A DNA stretch of 50,954 bases from Aeriscardovia sp. Lineage in GTDB: Bacteria > Actinomycetota > Actinomycetes > Actinomycetales > Bifidobacteriaceae. The notes under the pieces were generated by a model that ran no database searches, was not told the origin of the DNA, and saw only the letters and a program-made list of their open reading frames with translations. The first letter of the stretch is position 1. Every line of letters begins with the position of its first letter. Positions 8,589 through 17,311 of the stretch are shown piece after piece. The stretch lies in contig JAGBQM010000024.1 in assembly GCA_017632855.1 (NCBI GenBank), forward strand, positions 1 through 50,954. The letters are read 5' to 3'. Position numbers and translations under genes: made by a program.

Positions 8589-9680
8589 CTAGTAGTAAAT
8601 CATGTTCATGGCCTGCCTGACTTTTTGCAGGGTAGCGGCCGCTATTTTTTCAGCCTTTTCATTGCCGGCCCTTAGAATTTCTTGGACTTCGGCCTTATTT
8701 TGCTCCAATTCCCTTCTTTTCGCCCTTACGGGCGCCAGAAATTCGTTTACGCTTTGCGTAACGTAGCTTTTAAGCGCTCCCGCTCCGCCGTTTCCGATAT
8801 CTTCGGCTATTTCTTTTTCGCTTCTTCCCGTAGTTAGGGCCGCAGTCGTAAGAAGGGCTGAAATCTGGGGCCTTTTTTCGGGGTCGAAGGTGATTTTTCT
8901 TTCCGAATCCGAAGGAGACTTTTTAATCAGGTCGCGGGTTTCTTCTTCCGTAGAGCAGAGCATTATCGAGTTTTTGTAGGATTTGCTCATTTTTCTTCCG
9001 TCGAGCCCCGGGATTTCGGGAGCTTCCGAAAGAAGGGCTATGGGGGAAGTGAAGGTAGGCTCGGACCCGAATCTGGCGTTGAACCTCTTGGCTATGGTTC
9101 TGGATATCTGGATGTGGGGAAGGTTGTCCTTTCCCACGGGGACTACCGTAGGCATTCCGTCGGCCGAATAGAAGAGGATGTCGCAGCTCTGGTGGACGGG
9201 GTAAGTGAGAAGAAGCGCCGTTAAGGAGTGGTTTGAAGCAAGCATTTCCGCATGCACTGTGGGGTTTCTCAAGAGCTCTGCTTCGCTTACCAAAGACATG
9301 AAGGGCAGCATGAGCTGGTTTATCTCGGGGATGTAGGAGTGGGTGAAAATAATGGTCTTTTCCGGATCTATCCCGCAGGCCATGTAGTCTATCACCATCT
9401 CAAGCACGTTGTCCTCTATATGGGCAGTGGTGTCTCGGTCGGTTATCACTTGGTAGTCGGCTATGACTATGGTGCACTTCAAACCCTTGTTTTGAAGCTC
9501 CACCCGGCTTTTTATGGATCCGAAGAAGTGGCCGAGATGGAGCCTTCCTGTAGGCCTGTCTCCGGTAATCATTTTGAAAGACGAAGGGGATTTGTCTATC
9601 TTTTCCTTCGTTTGCCGGCTTCTTTGCTGGGCCGCCAAAAATGTGGCCTGAGCCTCCTCTTCTCTGCCTTCTTCGTTCAT
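8589..9680 (-). CDS. trpS: Tryptophanyl-tRNA synthetase
   Basis: Class I synthetase charging tRNA-Trp, 363 residues. The catalytic core starts near residue 37 with ITGDRPTGRLHLGHFFGS (HIGH-type HLGH), continues with CDILFYSADGMPTVVPVGKDN (family reads PVG-x-DQ) and ends in the KMSKS loop GRKMSKSYKNS. A roughly 35-residue polar N-terminal extension (EEGREEEAQATF) precedes the core; since GGAGG lies right before ATG 9680, this start is supported. Transcribed with the downstream RlmB-like gene. Confidence 0.96.
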   Translation of the reverse strand: MNEEGREEEAQATFLAAQQRSRQTKEKIDKSPSSFKMITGDRPTGRLHLGHFFGSIKSRVELQNKGLKCTIVIADYQVITDRDTTAHIEDNVLEMVIDYMACGIDPEKTIIFTHSYIPEINQLMLPFMSLVSEAELLRNPTVHAEMLASNHSLTALLLTYPVHQSCDILFYSADGMPTVVPVGKDNLPHIQISRTIAKRFNARFGSEPTFTSPIALLSEAPEIPGLDGRKMSKSYKNSIMLCSTEEETRDLIKKSPSDSERKITFDPEKRPQISALLTTAALTTGRSEKEIAEDIGNGGAGALKSYVTQSVNEFLAPVRAKRRELEQNKAEVQEILRAGNEKAEKIAAATLQKVRQAMNMIYY

Positions 9681-9795
9681 TTATCCTCCGATTCAGTTAC
9701 CTTAAAATAATAATCCGGGCTTTTCTCTTATCGTAAAAGCTTCCAACTCCTTAAGGGATTTATGGTACCCTTTAAGATGATGATTTAGATAGTGT

Positions 9796-9825
9796 AGGCA
9801 GGCGTGTACAGCTTTAAGCTTGCCT
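9796..9825 (+). promoter_or_regulatory. 5'-leader hairpin of the DUF3073 gene
   Basis: AGGCAGG (9796-9802) can pair with CTTGCCT (9819-9825) with one G-U pair, enclosing a small AGC/GCT helix. It lies 21 bases before the start codon in the 166-base trpS/DUF3073 divergent region. No conserved RNA family is recognised. Confidence 0.3.
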
Positions 9826-9846
9826 AACGCTGACGAGGGAGGTCAA

Positions 9847-10134
9847 ATGGGCCGCGGACGTCAGAAGGCAAAACAGACACGTGCCGCTCGGAAACTAAAG
9901 TATCTCACAACCGACACAGATTATTCCCAGCTCCAAAAGGAGCTCTCAAATAAAAAACAAGACCGCCCGGACGGCGAGGCCAAGGCTCAGGATGGAGAAG
10001 AGGATCTAAGCGATTACGCTTCATGGGCCGCAAAAAGCGCCTCCAGCGCAGAACTTTTAAAAGAAAACATATCCCTGAAAACGGCAATGGCCAAAATGGT
10101 CCCCTCTTCTGAAAAGGAAAATCAGAAGCCGTAG
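9847..10134 (+). CDS. DUF3073 family small actinobacterial protein
   Basis: 95-residue protein opening with MGRGRQKAKQTRAARKLKY and then TDTDYSQLQKEL, the hallmark N-terminus of DUF3073, a family nearly confined to Actinobacteria and of unknown function. The first third is strongly basic; the remainder is acidic and probably disordered. The start at 9847 is set by GAGGGAGG just upstream; an upstream in-frame ATG at 9820 is not preceded by a ribosome site. Its last 13 bases overlap the convergent tgt gene. Confidence 0.92.
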   Translation: MGRGRQKAKQTRAARKLKYLTTDTDYSQLQKELSNKKQDRPDGEAKAQDGEEDLSDYASWAAKSASSAELLKENISLKTAMAKMVPSSEKENQKP

Positions 10135-11360
10135 AAGCGCCTCAAAGTGCTCTCTTTAAACTCGTCAAAGTATTCGCCTTCTATGGAGGCCCTTATTTCA
10201 TCCAGCAAATGAACGAAAAAGTGCTCGTTATGGATTGTGGCCAGAGTGCTACCGTTCATTTCCCTGCATCTTAAAAGATGGCGCACGTAGGCCCTGGAGT
10301 AGTGGGTGCAGGTATAGCATCTGCATCCTTCTTCCAAAGGCATGGAATCTTTCAAAAAGGCTGCGCGGGTGACGTTGTAGCGACCGAGGCGGGTGTAGAT
10401 TGCTCCGTTTCTTGCGCAGCGGGCCGGGAGCACGCAGTCAAAAGTGTCTCCGCCGTTTTCCACTCCCGCAAATATGTCGTCTACAGCCGCAATGCCCAAA
10501 ACGTGCCTTGGCTTGTCTTCGGGCAGCTCGTCTGCGATCCACGCGCATATCTGACCCAGAATCTTTTTTTCTATAGCTCCCCCGATTCCGAATCCGTCAA
10601 CGTTTAAGCTGGAAATCTGCCTGGCGGCCTTTCTTCTCAAGTCTTCGTAGTTTGCCCCTTGCAGCACCCCGAAGAGGGCCTGATAAGGTTTCCCTTTCCT
10701 TTCTTCCGTAAGCCTTTCATGCTCCGCCACGCACCTTTTGGCCCACCTGAAGGTCCTTTCCAGGGATTCCTCCTGGTAAGACCTGGGATCTACGAGGGTC
10801 GTCAGTTCATCGAAGGTGAAAATGACGTCGGCTCCGATTTTGTGCTGTATGCCTATGGAGATTTCAGCCGAGAACCTTTCTTTGGATCCGTTGAGAGGGG
10901 ATTTGAAGTCTACTCCGTCCTCGTCTACAAAGGCCCGCCTTTCGCTGTTTTGCGCCACTATGTCTTCTTTGGAGAGGCCGGCAGTATCCATGGCGAGGAC
11001 CTTTTTAAATCCGGCCCCGAGAGAGAGGACCTGAAAGCCTCCGGAATCCGTATAAGTGGGATGAGGCCAATTCATAAATTTTCCGAGCCCCCCCATTTCA
11101 TCTATTACTTCCTCTCCCGGCCTCTCATGAAGATGAAAAGCATTGGAAAGAAGGACTTGGGCTCCAAGCTCTTCCATTTTTTCCGGAAGCACCCCTTTAA
11201 TGGCGGCTTGGGTTGCTACGGGAATGAAGGCGGGAGTGCGGATAACTCCATGGGGAGTGTGGATTATTGCGCTCCTTCCGTGCCTTTTCCCTCCTTTGCC
11301 CAGCCCATTGCCGGATTGCGGCAGGCGCTTTGAAATCGAAAAATAAAAAGGTTCGCTCAT
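10122..11360 (-). CDS. tgt: tRNA-guanine transglycosylase (queuosine pathway)
   Basis: Exchanges G34 of GUN-anticodon tRNAs for preQ1 or queuine. About 412 residues. YTDSGGFQVLSLG holds the substrate-binding Asp; FGIGGAIEKK covers the base-recognition loop; FDCVLPARCARNGAIYT contains the nucleophile Asp; CRCYTCTHY is the C-x-C-x2-C zinc site, completed by a later His. Several starts are possible (TTG 11369, GTG 11366, ATG 11360); ATG with GGTGA two bases upstream is preferred. No queuosine biosynthesis (queC/D/E/F, queA) or transport genes are in the window. The neighbouring tRNA-Asn(GTT) is one of its expected substrates. Confidence 0.95.
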   Translation of the reverse strand: MSEPFYFSISKRLPQSGNGLGKGGKRHGRSAIIHTPHGVIRTPAFIPVATQAAIKGVLPEKMEELGAQVLLSNAFHLHERPGEEVIDEMGGLGKFMNWPHPTYTDSGGFQVLSLGAGFKKVLAMDTAGLSKEDIVAQNSERRAFVDEDGVDFKSPLNGSKERFSAEISIGIQHKIGADVIFTFDELTTLVDPRSYQEESLERTFRWAKRCVAEHERLTEERKGKPYQALFGVLQGANYEDLRRKAARQISSLNVDGFGIGGAIEKKILGQICAWIADELPEDKPRHVLGIAAVDDIFAGVENGGDTFDCVLPARCARNGAIYTRLGRYNVTRAAFLKDSMPLEEGCRCYTCTHYSRAYVRHLLRCREMNGSTLATIHNEHFFVHLLDEIRASIEGEYFDEFKESTLRRFYGF

Positions 11361-11516
11361 ATTCACCAATTTTATTAGCAGATATTCGAATGAATTACTT
11401 TGAGATATTTCTGAATGTTTTCTAGATATTTTCTAAAATTTATCCCATAATCTATTTTTTAGAAAATAAAGTAAAAATGTTTTTGCAAAACTTCGCCGCA
11501 TGACAGAAAGGCTAAG

Positions 11517-13061
11517 ATGGCTCAAAGAGAGGGCGAGGGGCCACAAAATGAGGAACCTCGCAGTGATTCTGACACGAATTTCAATCCGCCGGTTCCCGGT
11601 TCCTCCGGCTCTCAGCAGGAAAACGGGGAAGAAGAGGGAGCGAAAAACCCTTATTATCCCCCTACTCCTTCCCCCCAGCCTCCCCAACCCCAGCCTCAGC
11701 ATCAGCCTCCCCGTTATGGCTATGGCCAAGGGGGGCAGTATGGCTACCCCTCCTACGAACAAACGGGATCGCAGGGAAACTGGTATCCCGAGGGCGGCTC
11801 GCCCCTTCCCCCTCCTTCCGTCCCTCCTTTTCCCCAGGAGCCCGGAAGCCATCGCGACAAATCCGGAGCGTCGGTTGTAAATAAAGGCTGGTTTATAGCC
11901 ATTGTTACGGCGGTGATTACGGCCATAATCGTCCTTCTGGTGGGATGGGGCCTTATAAGGGGCGGAGTAATAACGGTGCCCGAGCAGTCCTCGGTTTCTT
12001 CCCTTGAATCCTCCAGCGGAGCCCAGGGCACGGTAAAAGTGACGGGCCAAGAGGCTCCCGACTGGAAGGCCGTCAATAAGAAAGTCGCCTCTTCGGTAGT
12101 TGCGATCACGGTCCAGCTTTCAAACGGAATAGCCAAGGGATCCGGAATTATCTACAACAAATCCGGCGATATCGTTACAAACGACCATGTTATAGAAGAC
12201 GCCGAATCCATAGAAGTGACCCTTAGCAACGGCAATATGTACTCGGCCAAAGTTCTGGGCACCGATCCCACCACCGACCTCGCCGTCATCCAGCTTCAAA
12301 ACGCCCCTTCCGATTTGCAGCCTGTTACCTTTGCAAACTCAGACGAGCTGGCAGTAGGGGAAAGGGTAATGTCTATAGGGAATCCTTTGGGATACGAAAA
12401 TACGGCTACTACGGGCATTGTTTCGGCCCTGAACAGGCCTGTGGAAGTATCGGACGCCACGGAAAGCAATATAGTCACCAACGCCATTCAGATTTCTGCG
12501 GCCATTAACCCCGGAAATTCGGGCGGGCCCACATTCGACGCGGCGGGGGATGTAATAGGCATAAATTCCTCCATAGCCACCCTTTCCTCATCCTCTTCTT
12601 CGGGCGACTCCCAGTCCGGATCCATTGGGATCGGATTTGCCATACCTTCCAACCTGGTCCAGCAAATCGCCAATGAAATTTTGAAAGACGGTCATGCTAC
12701 GCACGTGGAAATAGGAATTACCGTCAGCACCGGTACGGCTACAGCCGGGAATGTGACGAGGGCCGGAGCAAAGGTAGTGTCCGTGCAGCCCAACACCCCG
12801 GGATCCAGAGCGGGGCTTAGGGCCGGAGACGTCATAATAGGCTACAACGGCCAGTCGGTAAGCAGCATGTACTCCCTTCTCGGATACGTGAGGACCGCCA
12901 CTTTGGGCCAAGTAATAAAGCTTACCGTGATAAGGGACGGGAAAGTGATAAGCCTTTCGTGCACCATGAACAAGGTAGAGCAGCTTACCACCAATTCCAC
13001 TTCCCAACAGCAGAAGAACAACCAGGACTACGGCCTTCTGGACCCCTTCGGCCTGTTTTAA
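11517..13061 (+). CDS. HtrA/DegP-like membrane-anchored serine protease with PDZ domain
   Basis: 514-residue envelope quality-control protease. Residues 1-120 are a cytoplasmic Pro/Gln/Tyr-rich tail (PSPQPPQPQPQHQPP, YGYGQGGQYGYPSY), as in actinobacterial PepD/HtrA. One transmembrane helix (about 124-147, FIAIVTAVITAIIVLLVGW) follows, then a trypsin-like domain with the His in VTNDHVI, Asp in TTDLAVIQL and Ser in NPGNSGGP, and a C-terminal PDZ domain (SVQPNTPGSRAGLRAGDVI). The triad is complete. ATG with AAAGG seven bases upstream. A terminator follows directly. The 156 bases upstream, shared with tgt, are markedly AT-rich. Confidence 0.95.
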   Translation: MAQREGEGPQNEEPRSDSDTNFNPPVPGSSGSQQENGEEEGAKNPYYPPTPSPQPPQPQPQHQPPRYGYGQGGQYGYPSYEQTGSQGNWYPEGGSPLPPPSVPPFPQEPGSHRDKSGASVVNKGWFIAIVTAVITAIIVLLVGWGLIRGGVITVPEQSSVSSLESSSGAQGTVKVTGQEAPDWKAVNKKVASSVVAITVQLSNGIAKGSGIIYNKSGDIVTNDHVIEDAESIEVTLSNGNMYSAKVLGTDPTTDLAVIQLQNAPSDLQPVTFANSDELAVGERVMSIGNPLGYENTATTGIVSALNRPVEVSDATESNIVTNAIQISAAINPGNSGGPTFDAAGDVIGINSSIATLSSSSSSGDSQSGSIGIGFAIPSNLVQQIANEILKDGHATHVEIGITVSTGTATAGNVTRAGAKVVSVQPNTPGSRAGLRAGDVIIGYNGQSVSSMYSLLGYVRTATLGQVIKLTVIRDGKVISLSCTMNKVEQLTTNSTSQQQKNNQDYGLLDPFGLF

Positions 13062-13080
13062 AGGCTAAAAGTAAAGTAAA

Positions 13081-13105
13081 TACGGGGAAATCTCCCCGTA
13101 TTTTT
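13081..13105 (+). terminator. Rho-independent terminator after the HtrA-like gene
   Basis: Perfect 8-bp stem TACGGGGA (13081-13088) / TCCCCGTA (13093-13100) with loop AATC and five Ts. It sits 19 bases after the protease stop and shortly before the next ribosome site. Confidence 0.88.
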
Positions 13106-13121
13106 ATTTCGTAGGAGGGAT

Positions 13122-14438
13122 ATGGAACAAAAAAACAGGGCATGGAAAGTGGCCGTTATAGGGGCTGGGCCGGCAGGAGTTTACACTTCCAGCATCCTCC
13201 TTAAAAGGCTGGAAGAAAAGGCTTCCCTTTTGGATATACCGGAAGATGCGCATATAGACGTTTTTGAAAAAAATCCGGCCCCCTACGGGTTGGTGCGCTA
13301 CGGGGTCGCTCCGGATCACCCGGCCATAAAATTGATTTCCCAAGCACTGGATCGGGCTATTGAATCGGAAAAAATCAGCCTGTACTGCAACGTATGCTAC
13401 GGAAAGGACATAGGCATTAAAGATCTCCTTCCCCGCTATGACGCCGTAATCTTTGCCACAGGAGGCGGAGAAGACGGAAAGTGGGAGCTGGCAGGAAGAA
13501 AGATCGAGGGCGTGTGCTCGGCGGGAGAAATCGCAGGGTGGTACAATTCCATGCCCGGCCTTACTTGCCCTCCCCTCTCCAGCAGGGCTGCGGCAATAGT
13601 GGGGGGAGGAAACAGCGCGCTGGATGTGGCCAGAATGCTGCTTCAAGACCCTTACTCTCTTTCCAAAACGGATATGCCGCACGATATTTGGGCGAAGCTG
13701 GCATCAAGTTGCGTGCAGGAAGTGCATATCTTTATCCGCCGTGGGGTGGAAGCCAACAAATTCTCGGCCCCGCAAATCCGCCAGCTGAAAGCCTGCAGCA
13801 AGTTGATTTTGGATGATTTTTCAAAAGAAAGCCTGGAAAAGTTTGATCCGCAAGAAAGAACCGCAAGAGAAATAAAAAACGAGCTTGAAACTTCGGGACC
13901 CGAAAATAAAAAGAAAAGCTATATGCATTTTTCCTCTTCCGTCTCTTCCCTTTTCGCGCCCGAAAAAAAATTGGAAGCAATAGAAATATCGAGAAATATA
14001 GGGGGAAAGAAAAGCGCGGATTTCTGTCTTAGGACAAACCTTTGCGTAAGCGCCGTGGGATGGAGATCAAAGAAGCTAGAAGGAATCCCTTTTGACGAAT
14101 CCAAAGGCGTTATAGCCAATAATGAAGGCAGGGTGAAACCCAAGATCTACGTTTCCGGGTGGGCGAAGAGAGGATGCAACGGATTGATAGGATCCACCAA
14201 AGCCGACGCCTCCCAGACCGTGGACATGATTCTTTCGGACTGGAAGGAATCGGGACAAAAGGAGATCGACGATTCCCCTATGGAGGCCTTTTTAAACGGC
14301 CGCAATGTCATGTTTAGCGGAAAAGCGGGTTGGTTTGTTTTGGAAAGGTATGAGGCGGCTTTGGGAAAGCCCGACAACAAGAGAAGCGTAAAAGTAAAAT
14401 CGGCGGGAGAAATGAGGAGAATTTCATCTCTTGCCTAA
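13122..14438 (+). CDS. Ferredoxin/adrenodoxin-type NADP+ reductase (FprA-like)
   Basis: FAD- and NADP-binding oxidoreductase of the adrenodoxin-reductase/GltB-small-subunit fold, 438 residues, which passes electrons between NADPH and ferredoxin-type carriers. FAD motif AVIGAGPAGVYTSSILLKRL at the N-terminus; FEKNPAPYGLVRYGVAPDHP is diagnostic of the FprA group; VIFATGG; NADP-binding VGGGNSALDVARMLL; C-terminal GWAKRGCNGLIGSTKADASQ. Start ATG behind AGGAGGG. No ferredoxin gene is adjacent, so the partner is unknown. Confidence 0.93.
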   Translation: MEQKNRAWKVAVIGAGPAGVYTSSILLKRLEEKASLLDIPEDAHIDVFEKNPAPYGLVRYGVAPDHPAIKLISQALDRAIESEKISLYCNVCYGKDIGIKDLLPRYDAVIFATGGGEDGKWELAGRKIEGVCSAGEIAGWYNSMPGLTCPPLSSRAAAIVGGGNSALDVARMLLQDPYSLSKTDMPHDIWAKLASSCVQEVHIFIRRGVEANKFSAPQIRQLKACSKLILDDFSKESLEKFDPQERTAREIKNELETSGPENKKKSYMHFSSSVSSLFAPEKKLEAIEISRNIGGKKSADFCLRTNLCVSAVGWRSKKLEGIPFDESKGVIANNEGRVKPKIYVSGWAKRGCNGLIGSTKADASQTVDMILSDWKESGQKEIDDSPMEAFLNGRNVMFSGKAGWFVLERYEAALGKPDNKRSVKVKSAGEMRRISSLA

Positions 14439-14502
14439 TAAAAAATACATCGGTATAATCTCTGATTGTAACTGTCTATTTTTAAATTTCGTTTTGACTC
14501 TT

Positions 14503-14530
14503 TTGAAAATAGGCGGGGATTTTATATACT
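14503..14530 (+). promoter_or_regulatory. Putative tRNA-Gly promoter
   Basis: TTGAAA (14503-14508), 16-base spacer, TATACT (14525-14530). The -10 ends only three bases before the mature tRNA, so a start at the usual distance would fall inside the tRNA. A slightly upstream -10 such as TTATAT (14522-14527) may be used instead. Confidence 0.35.
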
Positions 14531-14533
14531 GCG

Positions 14534-14604
14534 GCGGACGTAGTTCATCGGTAGAATGGAAGCTTCCCAAGCTTCAGAGGCGGGTTCGATTCCCGTCGTC
14601 CGCT
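14534..14604 (+). tRNA. tRNA-Gly (anticodon CCC)
   Basis: 71-base cloverleaf. Acceptor GCGGACG pairs with CGTCCGC; the anticodon stem GAAGC/GCTTC encloses the loop TTCCCAA, giving anticodon CCC; the T arm is GCGGG TTCGATT CCCGT. The discriminator base is T and CCA is not encoded. Reads GGG codons. Confidence 0.96.
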
Positions 14605-14677
14605 CTTGAAATAAGCCGGAAGGCCCCACAGGCCGGGCTATGGGCGGAGGAGAGACCTTCCGCCTTTTCGCGTTTTA

Positions 14678-14701
14678 AACGCTTCCAGCGTTGGCTTTTT
14701 T
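14678..14701 (+). terminator. Probable terminator downstream of tRNA-Gly
   Basis: AACGC (14678-14682), loop TTCCA, GCGTT (14688-14692), then GGC and six Ts. A second helix, GGCGGA (14643-14648) with TCCGCC (14659-14664) and four Ts, lies just before it. The rest of 14605-14813 shows no gene. Confidence 0.5.
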
Positions 14702-14813
14702 CAGAAGCCGTGCAGGCGTTTTATCCATCCGTAGCCTTTTAATAATAAAATGCCCTATGAGGAAGGGATGGGCCTTTTTGCCCTTCCAAAGATTTGCTGT
14801 TTGTGAGGTGAAT

Positions 14814-15374
14814 ATGGCGGAGTTGACTGAGCCTAAAGCCTGGGAGCTTTTATGCGAATACACCAAAGGTCCCGCTCTTAGAAAGCATGCCAGACAGGTC
14901 GAAGCCTGCATGCAGGCCATGGCAAGGCATTTTGGGCAAGAAGAAGAGCCTTGGGAGATTGCCGGGATGCTCCATGACTTGGATTATGAAATGTACCCGG
15001 ATCAGCACTGCCTGAAGGCCAAAGAAATCATGGAAGAGAAGGGGATAGATCCTCTCTATATTCGGGCGATGCTGTGCCACGCATGGGGAGACAGGACGGA
15101 AGAAAAGCCTGAAACGGATATGGAAAAATCCCTGTTTACGGTAGACGAGCTTTCGGGCCTCATAAACGCCACCTGCCTTGTCTACCCTTCAAAATCAATC
15201 GACGACTGCACGACAAAGTCCGTAATTAAAAAATTTAAGGACAAGCGCTTTTCAGCCAAAATCGACAGGGATCACATTCTGCAGGGATGCCAAATGCTGG
15301 GGATGCCGTTGGATGAAGTAGTGGGCATATGCATAGAGGGAATGAAGGAAAACAAGGAGGCTTGCGGATTTTAA
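14814..15374 (+). CDS. HD-domain protein (putative phosphohydrolase)
   Basis: 186 residues. The core AGMLHDLDYEMYPDQH is the HD metal motif; an earlier His (LRKHARQVEACM) and a later His/Asp region (IRAMLCHAWGD) fit the H...HD...H...D ligand pattern of HD/HDIG hydrolases. Such proteins usually hydrolyse nucleotides or cyclic nucleotides; the substrate here cannot be told from sequence. ATG at 14814 behind GTGAGGTGA; upstream in-frame codons run through the hairpin region and are not thought to be translated. Stands alone between the tRNA-Gly and the convergent FemAB gene. Confidence 0.85.
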   Translation: MAELTEPKAWELLCEYTKGPALRKHARQVEACMQAMARHFGQEEEPWEIAGMLHDLDYEMYPDQHCLKAKEIMEEKGIDPLYIRAMLCHAWGDRTEEKPETDMEKSLFTVDELSGLINATCLVYPSKSIDDCTTKSVIKKFKDKRFSAKIDRDHILQGCQMLGMPLDEVVGICIEGMKENKEACGF

Positions 15375-15384
15375 ATCCCGATAA

Positions 15385-16398
15385 TCAAATTTTATTTTTA
15401 AGCTTTTTCGCCGCCCTTAGGGCGTTGTAGAAAGTCTTGTGTATAGGGATGTCGCGGCTGGGAGGGACTTCTTCCACGTCTTTACTGAATTTCGTTTTAA
15501 ATTCGTTTAGGCCCTTCAATGTAGGCGAGAAGTCGCTTCCTATACCCATAAGGTCGTACCTGTCTACGCCCTGCTTTCCAAGAACGCAGCACTCCGTAAA
15601 GAGGAGCTTGTCTGTCACGTGCATTCTCATTGCGCTGGTTTTCATGGCCGCGTAATACCTTACCGCCAACCCTGAGTTCAAAGTTATTATCGACCATGCC
15701 TTGACTTCCCCATCCTCGCGTGCCGCAAAAAGCCTGCAGTGGTCATAGCCAAGGATGGTGAGCATTTCTTCGTAGTTTTTGGAAGGCATAGGTATAAATC
15801 CGTCTCTTTTGGCGGTTTCTTCCATCACGGGGTAGTAAGGGGAAAAATCTCCGTAAGCCATCTTAGTTTCGTCTGCGCATTCCGCCTTGCATTCCCTTTC
15901 CGATTTTCTTACGTCCCTCCTTCCCCTGGGCTTCATTTCCGCAAGTATCTGTTCCGGATCCTCGTGAAGTTTCACTACGACCGTCGAGTCGTATGTCACG
16001 GTAGAAAGGATTGGCGCGCTTTCTGGAATTTGGTCCCTGAGGGAAATCCTGGCGAAAACTATGCTTTTATCCGTCTTTCTTACAAATCCGGAAAGCACTC
16101 TTGCCAGGTTCTCTTCGTCTTCCAAAGAGTATTCGCCTATCCATATGGGGCCGTGCTGGCACACGAGATATCTGTATCCATGCGTTTCAAATTCCAAAAA
16201 TACGCCTATGGCCATTATGCGGTCTTCATTTTTAAAAACTAAGTTTCCCCCGCCTTCCCGGTTCCTCCATTGGGATCTGCCCTCTATATGCGACTGGTAT
16301 TTTATCCAATAGGTAGTCTGCTCTATCGGAAGGGAGATATTCGCTTTTCTGGCAATTTCGTCAAACTCTTCGCGCGTAACTTCTTCTGCAGATATCAT
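15385..16398 (-). CDS. FemAB-family aminoacyltransferase (peptidoglycan cross-bridge)
   Basis: 337-residue GNAT-fold FemX/FemAB-type protein that adds amino acids from aminoacyl-tRNA to the lipid II stem peptide. Recognisable parts are YLVCQHGPIWIGE in the first subdomain, EMKPRGRRDVRKSERE (lipid II/tRNA-contacting basic strand), AVRYYAAMKTSAM, YDLMGIG and GLNEFKTKFSKDVEEV near the C-terminus, the last matching the G-x-x-x-FK-x-x-F signature. No long coiled-coil arm is present, so it resembles the FemX/single-residue type. ATG start with only a weak GGA upstream; it sits 11 bases after the preceding gene and is probably translationally coupled. Last of a four-gene minus-strand operon. Confidence 0.88.
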   Translation of the reverse strand: MISAEEVTREEFDEIARKANISLPIEQTTYWIKYQSHIEGRSQWRNREGGGNLVFKNEDRIMAIGVFLEFETHGYRYLVCQHGPIWIGEYSLEDEENLARVLSGFVRKTDKSIVFARISLRDQIPESAPILSTVTYDSTVVVKLHEDPEQILAEMKPRGRRDVRKSERECKAECADETKMAYGDFSPYYPVMEETAKRDGFIPMPSKNYEEMLTILGYDHCRLFAAREDGEVKAWSIITLNSGLAVRYYAAMKTSAMRMHVTDKLLFTECCVLGKQGVDRYDLMGIGSDFSPTLKGLNEFKTKFSKDVEEVPPSRDIPIHKTFYNALRAAKKLKNKI

Positions 16399-16409
16399 TT
16401 AAGTCCAAT

Positions 16410-16880
16410 CTATACGTGCAGGCTTATAAACCCTAGGATTACCAGGCAGGCCGAGAGAAGAACTGTTCCCAGGGATATGAAAATGACTTCCCGCGAGGAT
16501 TTTTTAATGAAACTTGCCAAAGACCTCAAAGGAACTTTGGCCGTCAGCCTAAAGAGCCCCTTTAAGGGCTCGAATATCTTCGTCCTTTCACCCGTACCCG
16601 TTTTTTTATTCTTGCGGACCTTAGCCTGTTTTTTGGGCGGCTCCCTGAGAGTTTTGAACTTCTCTATAGCTGGAAAAGCTTCCTCCGGAGGCGTTGCGTG
16701 TTCCGCGCGCCCCGGCAGGGGCGGAACGGAAGATATTTCCTGGGTTTCTTCTTCCACAAACTCATTTAGGACAGGGATTTGCGAAAAGGCGTCTTCCGTC
16801 TGGTAGTCGTCTGTATAGACAGAATTCTCCCTGGTTTCAAGATTGTCGGAATCATCCTCGCGGGGTTTGGAATCTTGCAC
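16410..16880 (-). CDS. Small single-pass membrane protein, unknown
   Basis: 156 residues, not recognised. Residues 1-80 are acidic and probably disordered, a basic stretch follows (KKQAKVRKNKKTGTGERTK), and one hydrophobic helix lies at the very C-terminus (VIFISLGTVLLSACLVILGFISL), so it is likely a tail-anchored protein facing the cytoplasm. GTG start at 16880; its GGAG lies inside the end of the preceding gene, whose stop is two bases away, so the two are coupled. The context (SCP2-like protein, FemAB, CrgA, sortase) suggests an envelope or division role, by association only. Confidence 0.72.
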   Translation of the reverse strand: MQDSKPREDDSDNLETRENSVYTDDYQTEDAFSQIPVLNEFVEEETQEISSVPPLPGRAEHATPPEEAFPAIEKFKTLREPPKKQAKVRKNKKTGTGERTKIFEPLKGLFRLTAKVPLRSLASFIKKSSREVIFISLGTVLLSACLVILGFISLHV

Positions 16881-16882
16881 TG

Positions 16883-17311
16883 TTATTTCTCCACGGAGAG
16901 GAGAGGAAAGAAGGGCTTAAGCTCCGCTGCGCGGGATAAAGGGGAAAGATTCAAATCCCTTTCAGCCTCGTTCCAGCTTTTAAGCCCGAAAGAAAGTTCC
17001 AAAAAAACTTCAGGATCCATCTCTAGAAAATCAGGAGGCACTAAATTATGCGGATCCGGCTTAGAACCCTTCAATACTTTGCAGGCGGCAAACGGCACGA
17101 CTCTGATTTCCAGACTCTCTCCGGGGCATTTCTCGCCCAGGAGGGAGACGCAGAATCTGACGGCCTTCTCCACAAGAGAGCCGGAAAGCGATTCAATACC
17201 CCCGACCTCAAGTCCGGACACGCATGTTTTAAATTCCGAGGGAGTCAGGAAAAAATCAGGCGCCTCAGGCCTTTTCCTCGTCCTTGTTGGATTCGTCTTC
17301 GTCGGCTTCAT
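16883..17311 (-). CDS. Bacterial SCP2-like (sterol carrier family) protein
   Basis: About 142 residues of the actinobacterial SCP2_2 type. The family core is clear: VEKAVRFCVSLLGEKCPGES, LEIRVVPFAACKVLKG and EMDPEVFLELSFGLKSW, matching the AVRF...APG...EVRVPPFAA...TDP-x-x-W-x-x-L...G-x-x-x-W pattern. These proteins have a hydrophobic-ligand fold; the ligand and role in bacteria are unknown. ATG 17311 gives the basic N-terminus usual for the family but overlaps the upstream gene by 47 bases; ATG 17323 and a later GTG are alternatives. Confidence 0.8.
   Translation of the reverse strand: MKPTKTNPTRTRKRPEAPDFFLTPSEFKTCVSGLEVGGIESLSGSLVEKAVRFCVSLLGEKCPGESLEIRVVPFAACKVLKGSKPDPHNLVPPDFLEMDPEVFLELSFGLKSWNEAERDLNLSPLSRAAELKPFFPLLSVEK

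Noticed and set aside
14643..14668. Independent small RNA after tRNA-Gly
   Set aside because: The stacked helices with short T-runs are more simply explained as tRNA terminators.
14691..14813. Upstream extension of the HD-protein frame
   Set aside because: It lies within the terminator region and lacks a ribosome site; GAGGTGA supports ATG 14814.
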